This document shows, piece after piece, positions 1 to 12,720 of a stretch of DNA of 64,000 bases. Source of the stretch: Sepiola atlantica (lineage: Eukaryota > Mollusca > Cephalopoda > Sepiida > Sepiolidae); NCBI GenBank assembly GCA_963556195.1, contig OY744529.1, positions 57,145,080 to 57,209,079 on the forward strand. The letters are read 5' to 3'. A model generated the notes under the pieces. That model saw only the letters and a program-made list of their open reading frames with translations. It was not told the origin of the DNA and did not search any database. Each line of letters begins with the position of its first letter. The first letter of the stretch is position 1. A program made the position numbers and the translations under genes.

Positions 1-128
1 TTGGAAACAGTCTCCTGGTCTCTGGTACCATAGATCAGATGCTCTAGAAAAAACTTTGTTCATGGAAGTTCTGTTTGGTTTTTAGTACAGAGAGATAGAG
101 AGACAGTGAGAGAAAGAGAGAAGGGAAA

Positions 129-273
129 ATCGAGTGTCTTAAAAAGAAATCTGAGATTCTGTCTGGAACATTGTACATTATTACGAATGAAATCGAATAT
201 ATCTTTCGATTTCATTCGTCAAAATGTACAATGTCTTGGACAGAAACTCAGGGCTTTTTTAAAGACACTCGAT
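129..273. repeat. Imperfect 145-bp foldback (palindromic MITE-like unit)
   Basis: The left arm (about 129-197) is the inverted, mildly diverged copy of the right arm (about 204-273). Both outer ends read atcgagtgtctt inward, and the centre pairs acgaatgaaatcgaa with its complement around a 6-nt loop. The 65-codon ORF across it is a by-product. It could be a non-autonomous foldback transposon or a long hairpin transcript; I see no clear target-site duplication. Confidence 0.75.
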
Positions 274-1701
<1,428 letters not shown>

Positions 1702-2064
1702 TTGAATGTTTGCTCCTCTAATTTCAGGAAGAAGAATATCAGGAACCAAAAACAGTTAAGTGACGTCTCTAATTCCAGATACAACACTGACACACATCAA
1801 ATAAGAAACGTACATCTGATTAATATAACACACGAAACCATAGGGAAAAAATTGACTACAAAAGAAAATAGACTGGTAAAGGAGTGGTACTCCAGAAGCA
1901 ACCCCGAAAAAGGGCTATCAGAAGCGAATCAAAAATCTTTGGGGTATGTCTACTCAGAAGAAAGGATAGCATATCCTCAAGAAAAGTTTGTTCTCAGAGC
2001 TGGAACTAATGGAAATCAACGAGAGATAAATAATATAAGAGATCAAGAAATATCCCTTAATTAA
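1702..2064 (+). CDS. Unrecognised 120-codon ORF, possibly a retroelement relic
   Basis: An open frame of 120 codons that is polar, rich in Asn, Lys, Glu and Arg, and lacks a signal peptide or membrane segment. I recognise no domain or motif. It begins at a TTG; the first in-frame ATG was not identified. It lies upstream of a run of decayed LINE copies on the same strand, so a gag-like or ORF1-like remnant is conceivable, but nothing in the residues proves it. A chance ORF in AT-rich DNA is the main alternative. Confidence 0.25.
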   Translation: MNVCSSNFRKKNIRNQKQLSDVSNSRYNTDTHQIRNVHLINITHETIGKKLTTKENRLVKEWYSRSNPEKGLSEANQKSLGYVYSEERIAYPQEKFVLRAGTNGNQREINNIRDQEISLN

Positions 2065-2149
2065 AAAAATCACAGATAAAAGACTTGCATATGTGGGCTG
2101 GTAAATCTCTCTTATATTTGAGTATGTTTGATAAGGTGCAAAAACGTAT

Positions 2150-2560
2150 CTGTAATTCCATTGAACCCAACCTTTCTTTTTCTCTGTACCCTGACTCCTA
2201 CAGAGTGATGTTGTTATTCTGAGCCTTTTCTATAAATACTATTATGGCATGTGTTCTTCAGAATTTTGTGATTTATTCCCTGCTTCCTTTGTTTCAGCTC
2301 GTTTGACTCGTTGATCTAGTGATCTTCATAAACTCGCTGTTATTATAATACATTTTAATACGACTTCCTATCAAGTAGCTTCTTTCCATGAACAACAGGC
2401 GTGTGGAACTCTCTTTCTGTGAATTGTTCTCCTCCTACCTGTAGCCTTGATCTTTTTAAGACTAAGGCCTATAGGCATTTGTTGTCTTTGCGATAATTGT
2501 CTTTCGTTCTTGTTAGCTCCTTAAATCAAGTGGCTTGATGCATTGTCTGGAGCGATTTCC
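2150..2560 (+). pseudogene. 3' end of a decayed APE-type LINE ORF2
   Basis: The frame at 2401-2495 reads VWNSLSVNCSP, then LDLFKTKAYRHLLSLR and a stop. This is the usual ending of CR1/jockey-superfamily ORF2 proteins, where an R-LWNSLP block is followed by a short 'FKxxVxxxL' tail. The same ending is seen on the minus strand near 51,560-51,640. Upstream of 2400 the frame is broken. The fragment carries no catalytic domain. The assignment rests on this C-terminal block alone. Confidence 0.4.
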
Positions 2561-2589
2561 ATAATAAAAAAAAACAAAAAAGAAATCAA

Positions 2590-4655
2590 CACTAATAACG
2601 AGGAGACCGATAACTACGAAATCACATAACTTAAAATAAAGTAGCAGCAGTAGAAATCATTGAACAATTTATGAACAAGAACAAAAGAAATGTCCTATCA
2701 CTAAGGAACCAAGAATGGAAGAAATAAAAATTACAAACCACAAAAAAAACTGAAAAGACTCCTCTTATACATTTCAACAGACAGTATAACATACTTAAAC
2801 ATCTTAATTTATGCAGGGCCTAATCAGTAAGTATTACATTAGAAATAGAAACAAAACTTCAACCTTAAAATGAACAGACAAAGCCTGGATATGAAATAAG
2901 ACTGGAAACCCAGATCAACGAATTTCAAGAATACATTAAAGCTGTGAATTGGATGAAAGAGAACAGAAAACGATGGCAAATTGGAAATATGACTTACAAA
3001 GAAAACCATGTGGAACTAAAACACAAAAAAAAACAGCGGTGAAAGAGAAGAGACTAAGACGATACAGAACAGTACGAACAAAATAAAAATGTTGAAAACA
3101 ATGAAAACTAATTTCATCAAAACGTAAACAGAGAAAGCGCAAGAACAGAACACCCGAATCCGGTAGAAACAAATCATTTCTGGAGCAAGATATAGGAAAA
3201 GCGACCAGACAACAATAGAAATGTAAACTGGATGAAAAACATAAAATAAGAGCTTCAGGAAATTCAATAAGAAATAGAAAGTGAAAATAATAAAGAAACT
3301 TACCCATAGGAAAAATGGCAAACTGGAAAGCACCACGCCACTATGCAATACATGCATACCGGTTTTAAAAATTCACGACCCTACATTAAAGGCTAATGCA
3401 AAATCTGAAAACAAAACAGACATACCACAATGGATTAGTAAAGAAAGAACGACAATAATACAAAATGACACTGGAAAAGAAAATACACTAAGCAACTAAA
3501 GGCTAATGAACTGTTTACCAACCATGTGGGAAATATTAACAGCACAATTGTGCAAAACAGATCTATTATTCCCTAAATCATCAAGAACTACATCTCGATG
3601 AACAAAAATGATTAAGGAAAAGTAAAAGAGGGACGCATGACCTGTTATACAGAGATCAACATATCCTGAAAGAGGTAAAATACAGAAAAAAAATAACATA
3701 GCTATACTATGGATCGATTACAAGAAAGCTTACAACAGAATCGCTCAAGTATGGATAATTGAGTGCTTAACGATGTACAAAATATCTGATAAGGTTAGAA
3801 TATGGAAACTCGAACAGACAGATGGATGACGAAACCTAACTGAGATAAAACTACAGAGAGGCGATCCAAGAACATCCTCTATCACTGCTAGTGCTCGACA
3901 TAGCCATGACGCCACTCAAGAACATACTCAGGAAATCTGATGCTAGATACAAGTTTACTGACGCGGAAGAAAGAATAACCAACCACATGTATATGGACGA
4001 CATGTAACTATTTGCAAAAAGTAAAAAAAGAAACACAACTGAATATTCAGCCAAGATATTCAAAATGAACAATTGTGCACTGTTTGAGATGAGAGTGGGT
4101 AAACCGGAGACAGCAGAATGTATAGGAGTGTCCAACTAAGGAGAGATTAGGACACGAGCCGAACATGATACCTATAAATATTTGGAAGTTCTGAAAGCAG
4201 ACACCATCAGGAATGAAAAAGAAATTAGAAAAGTATACCCGAAAAGACTAAGAAAATATTTAGAAACTAAATTATATAGTAGGAATCAAGTAATAGGAAT
4301 AGACACCTGTGAAATATAATTAGAAAGATATTCTAAAACATTGAAAGGCTGGACAAAATAAAAACTGAGGAATCTTGATCATAAGACTATCAAACTAATG
4401 AGCATGAAAAATGCACTACATCCGAATGATGATGCTGACAGACTCTACGTGAAAAGGAAAGGCAATGGAAGCGGACAGGTAAATATAGGAGACTGTTTGA
4501 ATGAGAACAAAAAAGGATTGAAAAAATAAAGAAAGGCTAAGCACCGTAGCAATAGAGACCGTCAAAATACACAACACATGGAACATAGACACGAGAAACA
4601 AGACGAGAAAAAGTGGGAAGAGAAACAGCTACATGGGCGATTTATTAGAATGACA
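2590..4655 (+). pseudogene. R2-like LINE, decayed copy A (reverse transcriptase)
   Basis: A broken non-LTR retrotransposon polyprotein. Scattered frames give, in order, the linker before RT (DYEIT-like block near 2610, IYAG near 2810, WEIRLE-like near 2900), finger motifs (LPQWISKERTTII near 3430, CLPTMWEILTAQL near 3510), palm A (WIDYKKAYNRIAQ near 3710), palm C with an intact YMDD (near 3990), then TYKYLEVLKADTI and NALHPNDDADRLYV in the thumb. Many stops and frameshifts make it inactive. It breaks off after KWEEKQLHGRF near 4655, where copy B begins. This family encodes an R2/NeSL-type protein with a C-terminal restriction-like endonuclease; copy A has lost that end. Confidence 0.85.
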
Positions 4656-6600
4656 AGAGGAAGAAGACAGATAAAATATAAACTCTGTAACGAAAAAGGT
4701 GGAAGACTACGAAATCACAGAACTCACCGAAGTAGAACCTACAGAGTAAGAAGCAAGGGAAGTAGAAAACATCAAACGATACATGTCCGAGAACCAAACA
4801 AATCTTCCATCTTTAACGAACGAAAATCAGAAGAAGTTAAAGGTTGAAACAGAGGCAGTAAACAAAGTAATCGCGTACATTCCAACATACACTATTACAA
4901 ACCTAAACCACTTGATATATGCGGGGGCAAAATCAGTAACTATGAAAATAGAAAAAGAAAAAAAGCCTGGCCAAAAGAATGGACCGACAAAGTCTGGATG
5001 GGAAATCAGACTGGAAACTCAGATAACAAAACTCCGAAAAGAAGCCAACACCGTAAAAAGGATTAAAGAGAATAGGTAAAGATGGAAGAACAGAAATCCG
5101 GTTCACAAGGAAAGACTGAATAAGAAACATGCAGAAATAAAACAGAAGATAGCAGCAATAGAGGGCAAACTGAGACGATATAGATACAAATATGAACAGC
5201 AAAAACAAAACAGGACCTTTAAAAACAATGAAATCCAGTTTTACAAAAACGTAAACGGAGAACAAATAACGACAGAACAACCGGACCCAACAGAGACAAA
5301 CCACTTTTGGAGCAAGATATGGGAAAAGCCTAAAATACACCACAAAAATGCCAAGTGGTTGAAAAACATGAAAAATTAATTACAAGAAAATAGAACAGAA
5401 ACGGAAATTACTAAAGAAACCATTAAGGACACCCTAAGGTAAATTGGAAACTGGAAAGCACCAGGACATGATGGAATAGATAAATATTGGTTTTAAAAAA
5501 TCACGACTCTACATTAAGGCTAGAACACAAACTGAGAGGATGTATTCACAAAACAGACATACCAGAGTGGATGACCAAAGGAAAGACACGCGTATACAAA
5601 ATGATGCAAAAAAGAGAACGACCCCAAACAACTACAGACCAATAACCTGTTTACCAACAATGTGGAAAATCCTGACGGCACAACTGAGAGAAAAAATCAA
5701 CCAATCCCTGAAAAAACGTGGATAACTCCCCAAAGAAAAAAAAAGGACGGCGTAAAGGGAAAAGAAGGACGCATGATCTTCTATGCATCGATCAAAATAT
5801 CCCAAAGGATGGTAAAAAAACGAAAAAAACACATCCGTGGCATAGATTGACTACAAAAATGCTTATGACAGAATCCCTCAAGCATAGAAAATTGAATGTT
5901 TGAAAATATACAAGATACCCAACAGAATTATTAATCTTATTAAGAAAGCAATGGAAACATACAGACTGAAATTGACAGCCGGAGGACTACACCTGACTGT
6001 GATAAAAATACAAAAACGCATTTTCCAAGATGATGTCCTATCACCACTAGTGTTTATGATAGCTAGGATGCCACTCAACAATATACTTAGAAAATGTGAT
6101 GCTGGATAAACGGCTACAGACATACAACAAATACTAAACCACCTGATGTACATGAACGACCTGAAACTATTTGCAAAAAGCAAAACAAAAACTGGAAAAG
6201 CTCATAAATACAACTAGAATCTGCAGCTAGGACATTCAAATTGAATTCGGAATAGAAAAGTGTGCACTACTAGAAATAAAAAGTGGAAAACTGGAGACAA
6301 CAAAGGGCATGGAACTGCTTAACCACGAGGAAATGATGGCGCTATGCGAACAGGATAGCTACAAATATCTTGGAGTTCTTGAAGCAAACACCATCAAATC
6401 TATAGGAATGAAAGAGAATATTAGAATAGAATATTTACGAAGAACAAGAAAACTCCTTGAAACGGAAGTATATAGCAGGAATCTAATAACAAGAATAAAC
6501 ACCTAAGCAGTAGCACTAATAAGATACTATGTACCATTCATAGACCGGACCAAGGAAGAATTCATGCAAGTAATCATCCTGCAAAACCCTCGAAACACTA
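4656..6600 (+). pseudogene. R2-like LINE, decayed copy B (reverse transcriptase)
   Basis: Second copy of the same family as copy A, head to tail with it. The pre-RT block is better kept: VEDYEITELTEVEPT near 4710, then a 98-codon frame at 4783-5079 containing NLNHLIYAGAK and GWEIRLETQI. The RT starts with NWKAPGHDGIDKYWF near 5450, then NNYRPITCLPTMWKILTAQL near 5630. Palm C reads YMND near 6150, so the first catalytic aspartate is lost. The thumb block YKYLGVLEANTIKSIGMKE lies near 6360. Sequence ends near 6600 before the endonuclease. Frameshifts and stops occur throughout. Confidence 0.85.
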
Positions 6601-9600
6601 ACACTTAAACTAGAACTAATTATAATAAAGCCTTAAATAGAATTGTGATTAAATGTTACTTGAAGAGTGATCTTCGTAAGAGATGATATAGACAGCGAAT
6701 GCACCAAAGCTGGAATGAGCTAAGCCTGTTTGAACTATCAGAACAAAAACTTGCAAGACAAGACTGGGTGATTAGAACTAATGAATTGTTATCTGCTATT
6801 GAAATTGAAGAACTAAAAATGGAAATTGAGAGAGAAAACTTAAACGAGCTTGGGGAGATAAATATACTTCGTGTAGTTGAAGAAAATTCTATGGAAGAAG
6901 CAACAACAAACTCTGAGAGCGAAAATACTGTAACTAATTGTAAGCAGGCGTTTTTAACAAATGTAATCGTTAAACATATGATAGAACATGGAATGACAGA
7001 AGAAGATATTTATATTTTCAGATTGTTAGACGAGAAGCTAACAGCTGGCAATTTAGAACAACTGCCGAACTTGAGATTTTCCAATAAGAAAATACTTAAA
7101 ACTGTCACGATTAAAATGAATGATGTGTTGTTATTTTTATTAATAAATAACCTTGATCAGTGTAATAAAGTTATTACAGCTGCTACCAATACTGTATCAA
7201 ATCTACTCGGAGTAGAAAAACGGAGAAAAGAAATAAAGAAAAAGCTCTGGTGGAGGAAACGTTTAAATGGTCAGATAAAAAAAAACGTAGAAAATATTTA
7301 GTGAAGTGCAAGCTCTCGAAAATGGCGAACTCAAAAGTCAGAGCGCTTTTGAACGACTAATCCATAAGTTTGACATACACCGAAAAGGTTTACATTGTGT
7401 AATTGAATAACTGAAACAATGGGTCGTTGCAGACACTGTATCGACAAAACAGACTCTTTAAGAACAACCAGAAACACATTTGTGTACAACTAGAAGGGAT
7501 TGAAAGAGGGAATGACGTTATACCTGATGCTCAACAATCTAGTGCATTCTAGAAAGGCATTTGGGAAAAGGAAGTAAAACATTAAAATGATACAGAATGG
7601 ATCAGATATATTGTAAGGAAGGTGTCCTCTTGAGTAGAAGGACAAACGAATATAGCAGTCACCGTTGCGATGCTGAAAGAGAAGGTTATAACGCTTTCAA
7701 ATTGGAAAACACCTGGACCTGAAGGAGTCCAAAGATACTGGTTCAAAAACTTACCGGCTCGTCACCCACGTCTTGCAGAAATGATAAATTGCTGTTTGAC
7801 GACATGTAGCTTCCCTAAATGGCTGACAAAGAACACCACAGTCTTGATCATAAAAGATAAAACAAAAGGGGGTGAGGTGACAAACTTTAGACCGATCACT
7901 AGCCTTTCAGAAACTGTTATCTAGCATATTGGCTGAAAGTATTTTTGGTCATTGTGACGAAAACAATTTGCTGTCTGAGGAACGGAAAGGCCGCGAAAAA
8001 ATCACATGGCACCAAAGACCAGATTCAGATCAGTAAAAGAACCCGGCGAAACTTTCCATGGGGACGGTGTATTATAAGAACACATTTTACATGGTCCCTC
8101 TTTCATAGATACACAAATGCTTGGAGATTTTCGGAATAACCCCCTAACATTTAAGCAGCTTTAAAGAATAGCATGAAGAATTGGGAAACCAACTAACCTT
8201 AGGGAGGTGTTGCATAGGATAAAATGATAATCAGAAAAGTGATTTTCCAGAGCGATAGTCTTTCCCCTTTGCTTTTAGTCATTAGTTTGATCTCAATGAC
8301 ACTTCTCTTACGTAATGTGAATGCAGGATTTAGACTTGGGGAAGGACTTCCTACACTCAACTACTTACTACTCATGGGGAACATTAAGGTTTTTGGAAAG
8401 AATAAAGCCCAACTTAATGCGCAATGAACACAGTTAAATTATTTATTGACGACATACGAGTGAAATTTGGCATGACTAAATGTGCCATTCTGGTTAAATA
8501 AAGGGGTAAACTCGTCTATTCAGATGGTGTTGAACTCCCAACAACAGATCTGATAAAGAATGTAGATAGTGAGAGAGGCTACACATACTTGAAATTTCTA
8601 GAGGCGGATAGATTAAAAACAAGGAAATAAAAACAGGTCACAGCTGAGTACAACAAAAGAGTAAGGAGTATTTTTAAATCACACCTCCACAGTCGAGATA
8701 CAATCTATGCTATCAATGCCAGAGCAGTAGCTATCATTCGATATACTGCAGGTATACTTGACTGGAATGTAGATGAACTAAAATGTTTGGATACTAAAAC
8801 ACGGAAAATGACTACGATTTATGGAGCTTTTGCAAAGAAAATAGATGCAGATCGATTGTATCTACCTTGAAAAAAAGGTTGTCGAAATCTACTTAGTGGT
8901 GAAGATGTCAATATAGATGAAGGATGTTTTGAATATAAATATATTTCTGAAAGTAATGAGATTCTTCTTAGTGAAGTTTAAATAAGAAAATACTAAGAAC
9001 TGGGGTGAAAAAGATTAAAATGTTACAAGAGAGAGAGGGTTAAAATTATTTGGAAAGAAACTACACAGTGTATACTGCATTTACAGAAAATGACAACTGG
9101 AATTTGTTGGTTAGGGGTGATATCTAAAGATCTACCGAGACAACTTAATTGCATCCCAGGAACAAGCCACCCGCACACGGTCAATCAATCATTACATTGA
9201 AAAAATGCAGAATCACCGATATGCCAATTGTGTAATGAAAGGGAAGAAATATTGTATCTGAATGCCCAATGCTAGCACAACACCAGGATAAAAAGTGAAG
9301 ACATAAAAAAGTTGCTCAGGTACTACACTGGACTATATGCAAACTTTATGAGTTGGACAACAATGAGAAGTGGTGTGAGCATAAGCCAGAAGTGGTACAG
9401 GAAAACGACAATGTCAAACTTATTTTAGACATGCGTATACAGACTGATAAGGTTCTTGAACATTCAAAACCCGACTTAATCTTTCCAAACAAAAACAAGG
9501 GAACTTGCTTAATCATTGATATAGCCTGCCCATTTGATACCAGAGTGTAAGAGAAAGAACACGAAAAAATAAATAAATATCAAAGATATAAAATGTGAAT

Positions 9601-9877
9601 TAGTTAGACTATGGAAATGTAAAGGTGATTTCTGTTGTAATTGGAACGCTTGGAACTATAGCGAAAAGCCACCATCAATTACTTAAACAGATTGAACAGA
9701 CAATTTATTTTCAAGTTTTGACAAGGATTGCCTGTTAGGAACAGCGAAAGTGTTAAGGAATAGCTTGAATGTCAAAGTTACAGGGAATTGACTTGATGTT
9801 CAAAATAGAAAAGTCTAACTAAAGACATCCAAAAGTTGAGACTACTATAAAATAATAATAATAATAATAATAATAAT
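6601..9877 (+). pseudogene. R2-like LINE, copy C, nearly full length with restriction-like endonuclease
   Basis: A more diverged relative of copies A and B that keeps both ends. A 200-codon frame (6699-7301) holds the N-terminal block that starts MHQSWNELSLFELSEQKLA and has a basic end. RT begins LSNWKTPGPEGVQRYWFKN near 7690 and continues PKWLTKNTTVLIIKDKTKG near 7830 and FRPITSL near 7890. Palm C is destroyed (LLMGNIKVF near 8370). The thumb shows IRYTAGILDW near 8740 and KIDADRLYLP near 8840. A CCHC knuckle (CQLCNEREE) lies near 9225, and the endonuclease core (HSKPDLIFPNKNKG, then LIIDIACP) at about 9460-9530. The element ends in an (ATA)n tail at 9850-9877. It is inactive because of stops and frameshifts. 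Confidence 0.85.
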
Positions 9878-9920
9878 CTATTAATAATGGAGTTTATGTA
9901 TCTGTCTGTCTGTCTGTCTG
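9850..9920 (+). repeat. (ATA)n tail of the LINE and an adjacent (TCTG)n tract
   Basis: Nine or ten ATA units lie where the R2-like protein frame ends, as expected for a LINE with a simple-repeat 3' tail. A (TCTG)5 tract follows at about 9901-9920. Confidence 0.75.
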
Positions 9921-10273
9921 AAGCCGAAACTCCAGTATGACTATTTGCGATTAGAAGTGTAAACGTGGCAAGAACCCTCACTTAATTTCATAGATTTCAA
10001 CAGCCTTTTATACCCTTAATAAACGTCGTTTAGACATTAGACGGGCTTCCTCATTTACATAATACATTCCTTTTAACCTTCAATTAAATTCATATTTACA
10101 AATATACACTTATAACTGCTATTATCAAGTTTCCATATGTATTCACAATAGGTTCCGATAAGGTTATATGAAGATAAATTATTCATACAATTAATTAAAG
10201 CCATTTTCTTCATCAACCAGCGTGTTTCCTGAACCATACTTCCAATGGCGATTATTGTTAAAATTTCAAGTCT
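9921..10273. other. Spacer, nothing recognised
   Basis: AT-rich sequence between the LINE tail and the U2-headed repeat. No coding or repeat signal was recognised. Confidence 0.4.
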
Positions 10274-10467
10274 TTCTCGGCCTTTTGGCTAAGATCAAAG
10301 TGTAGTATCTGTTCCGATGAATACTGAACCACATAGACTGGTATTGTATTGGCTTTCGGGTCTTCACTGCTATTGTCTTGGCCTTCGGGTCTTCGTTTAC
10401 GCCGGTCTACGAGTCTGTCCTTTGCATTTCTAGGAGGTCCACCCTCCCAGGCTTCTCCTCCCCTCTT
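10274..10467 (+). repeat. U2 snRNA-headed repeat, copy 1 (candidate snRNA-derived SINE)
   Basis: Positions 10274-10314 match the 5' end of U2 snRNA: cttctcggccttttgg-like start, gctaagatcaaagtg, and the GTAGTATCTGTTC branch-site recognition segment. After that the sequence leaves U2: no Sm site and none of the U2 3' stem-loops. Instead it continues with tagactggtattgtattggc and ttcgggtcttc, a body shared with the copies at 12.5-13.0 kb. It is therefore not a U2 gene but a U2 head fused to another body. U2-headed SINEs are known in some animals; whether this is one is inference. Confidence 0.7.
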
Positions 10468-10940
10468 TAGTGACGTCATTGTGAGAGGATTTTTTTCACA
10501 GTTTTCATTCATTATTTACATTACATTGTTAAGAGAATGTTTTCTACTAAATGTTAAAAGTAAACAAGGCATATCGGTGACCATTCAGGAAAACTAAATT
10601 GCTGACTCATACTTCCGGTTTATCCGGTAGTGACGTCATCGTGAGAGGATTTGTTCACAGTTTTCATTCATTATTTACATTACGTTGTACCGAGAATGTT
10701 TTTTACTATAAGTTAAAAGTGAACAAGGCATATCCAAGCCATTCATAAATCGGTGACCATTAAGGAAACCTAAATTGCTGAATCATCTTTCCGGTTGGAC
10801 CGGAAGTGACGTCATTTTGAGAGGATCTTTTCACATTATCAGTCTTTACATTCATTACGTTTATAAGCAAAGGGGTTTTATTGTAAATAGGAAGTTAAGC
10901 AACAAATATCTCGGCCATTACTAAATGGGTAACCGTTTTG
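10468..10940 (+). repeat. Three tandem ~165-bp units with a TGACGTCA core
   Basis: Units begin near 10468, 10628 and 10803, each with agtgacgtcat followed by gagaggat and ending with ccggtt..ccggt. Units 1 and 2 are close and unit 3 is diverged. The TGACGTCA motif matches the CRE-type palindrome, but function is unproven. A further 47-bp duplication (ttctttgatatgac...ggcgcct) lies at 10959-11050. Confidence 0.8.
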
Positions 10941-11075
10941 GAAAAATAACAAAACTGGTTCTTTGATATGACGTAGGCGCCTTCAATAGCATATTTAAAC
11001 ATTAGTTCTTTGATATGACCGAGGCGCCTACTAATTTGGTTACATTATTTTAACTATGCATGGGGTAAAAAAATG

Positions 11076-12300
11076 TTTTTTTCTTTTTCTTTTTCTCACT
11101 TACAATATTACTATTCATGATGAAGGGTAACAAAAAAAAAATTTTTTTTGGGGGGGGGGGCGGGGGGGGTAAAATTTTTTTTTTTTTCTTTTTCTAACTG
11201 AAAATATTACTACTTATGGGGATAGGTAACAAAATTTTTTTTTTTTTTCGGGTGGGGGGGGTAAAAAAATTTTTTTTTTTTTTTTCTAACTGAAAATATT
11301 ACTACTCATGGGGAAGGGTAACAAAAAAAATTTTTTTTTTGGTTGGGGGGGAAAATTTTTTTTTTTTTCTTTTTCTTACTGAAAATATTACTACTCATGG
11401 GGAAGGGTAACAAAAAAAATTTTTTTTTCGGGGGGGGGGGGGGTAAACATTTTTTTTTTTGTTCTTTTTCTAACTGAAAATATTACTATTCATGGGGAAG
11501 GGTAACAAAAAATTTTTTTGGGGGGGGTAAAATTTTTTTTTTTTTTTTTTGAACTGAAAACATCCCAATTCAGGGTAACATCCCAATTCAGGGTAACAAA
11601 ATTTTTTTTGGGGGGGGGGGTGAGGGGGGGGGGAGAGGGGGGGCTGTAAAATTTTTTTTTTTTTTTTCTTTTTCTTACTGAAAATATTACTACTCATGGG
11701 GAAGGGTAACAAAAAAAATTTTTTGGGGGGTGGGGGGGGGTAAAAAAAATTTTTTTTTTTTCTCTTTTTCTAACTGAAAATATTACTATTCATGGGGAAA
11801 GGTAACTAAAAAAAATTTTTAGGGGGGGGGGTAAAAATTTTTTTATTTATTTTTTTTTTTAACTTAAATACAATTCCTATTTATGGGGAAGGGTAAAATT
11901 AAAAATTTTGGTGGGAGGGGGGTAAAAACATTTTTCTTTTTCTAACTGAAAATATTACTATTCATGGGGAAGGGTGACAAATATCTTTTCTTTTTTTGGG
12001 GGTGGGGGGGTAAAAATTTTTTTATTTTTTTTCTGTTTCTAACTGAAAATATTACTATTCATGGGGAAAAGTACAAAAAGAAATTTAGGGGGGGGTAGAT
12101 ATTATTTCTTTTTTTTTCTCTTTTTCTAACTGAAAATATTACTATTACGGATAAGGGCAAAAAATAAATTTGGGGGGGCGACCTTTTTTTTAAACTGAAA
12201 ATATTAGTATTCTTGGGGGAGGGTGAAAAAAACTTTTGGAGAGAGTGGGTAAAAAAATGTTTTAAACATGTTTTATTTCTTTTTAAACTAAAAATATTCT
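11076..12300 (+). repeat. Satellite of about 14 units with A/T and poly-G runs
   Basis: The unit, 65-120 bp long, reads ctttttctaactgaaaat, attactactcatggggaag, ggtaac, then an A-run, a T-run and a G-run of 7-14 bases. Monomers are recognisable at about 11105, 11202, 11292, 11382, 11475, 11562, 11681, 11776, 11868, 11951, 12046, 12132, 12197 and 12285. Divergence grows toward the right end. Open frames on the minus strand here are by-products. Confidence 0.9.
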
Positions 12301-12445
12301 TGGTTAGAAACATAGAAAATCGATGTCTACCCACCCACGAAATATGACTGAGTCTCCATCGGTTTACTGGTGAGCGTTCATTTCCGACGCGGCAGCCTAG
12401 CAAAAATAGACGACCGTAGGGAGGCTATTTCGGCTAGTAATCGGC

Positions 12446-12530
<85 letters not shown>
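12446..12530. repeat. (TAA)n microsatellite, possible tail of the U2-headed repeat
   Basis: About 28 AAT units. On the minus strand it is a (TTA)n tract located exactly where the body of U2-headed copy 2 ends. Confidence 0.9.
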
Positions 12531-12720
12531 CCCAGTATTTGTAAAAAGAGGTAGATAATACTGAAAATCTGAGGAGATTTGTTGTCACTCAGACTCCAGG
12601 GAATGCCACCAGTTGTCGATGAGAAATCATTGATTTCCTGTGTGAGAGCCAAAACGGTACCGGTCTACAACGTTCATCAGAAAATATACTACACTCTCGT
12701 CTTAACCATAAGACCAAGTC
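12531..12720 (-). repeat. U2 snRNA-headed repeat, copy 2
   Basis: Read on the minus strand, 12720-12673 gives a diverged U2 5' end (cttggtcttatggttaagac, then agagtgtagtat). It then runs into tgatgaacgttgtagaccgg and taccgttttggc, the same body as copies 1 and 3. It finishes in (TTA)n at 12530. Confidence 0.6.

Noticed and set aside
2936..3357. Minus-strand ORFs of 113-123 codons
   Set aside because: They are antisense shadows of the R2-like LINE copy A; the same holds for 4933-5343 in copy B.
10274..10320. Functional U2 snRNA gene
   Set aside because: Homology stops after about 40 bases. The Sm site and the 3' stem-loops of U2 are absent, and the following sequence is shared with other non-U2 copies.
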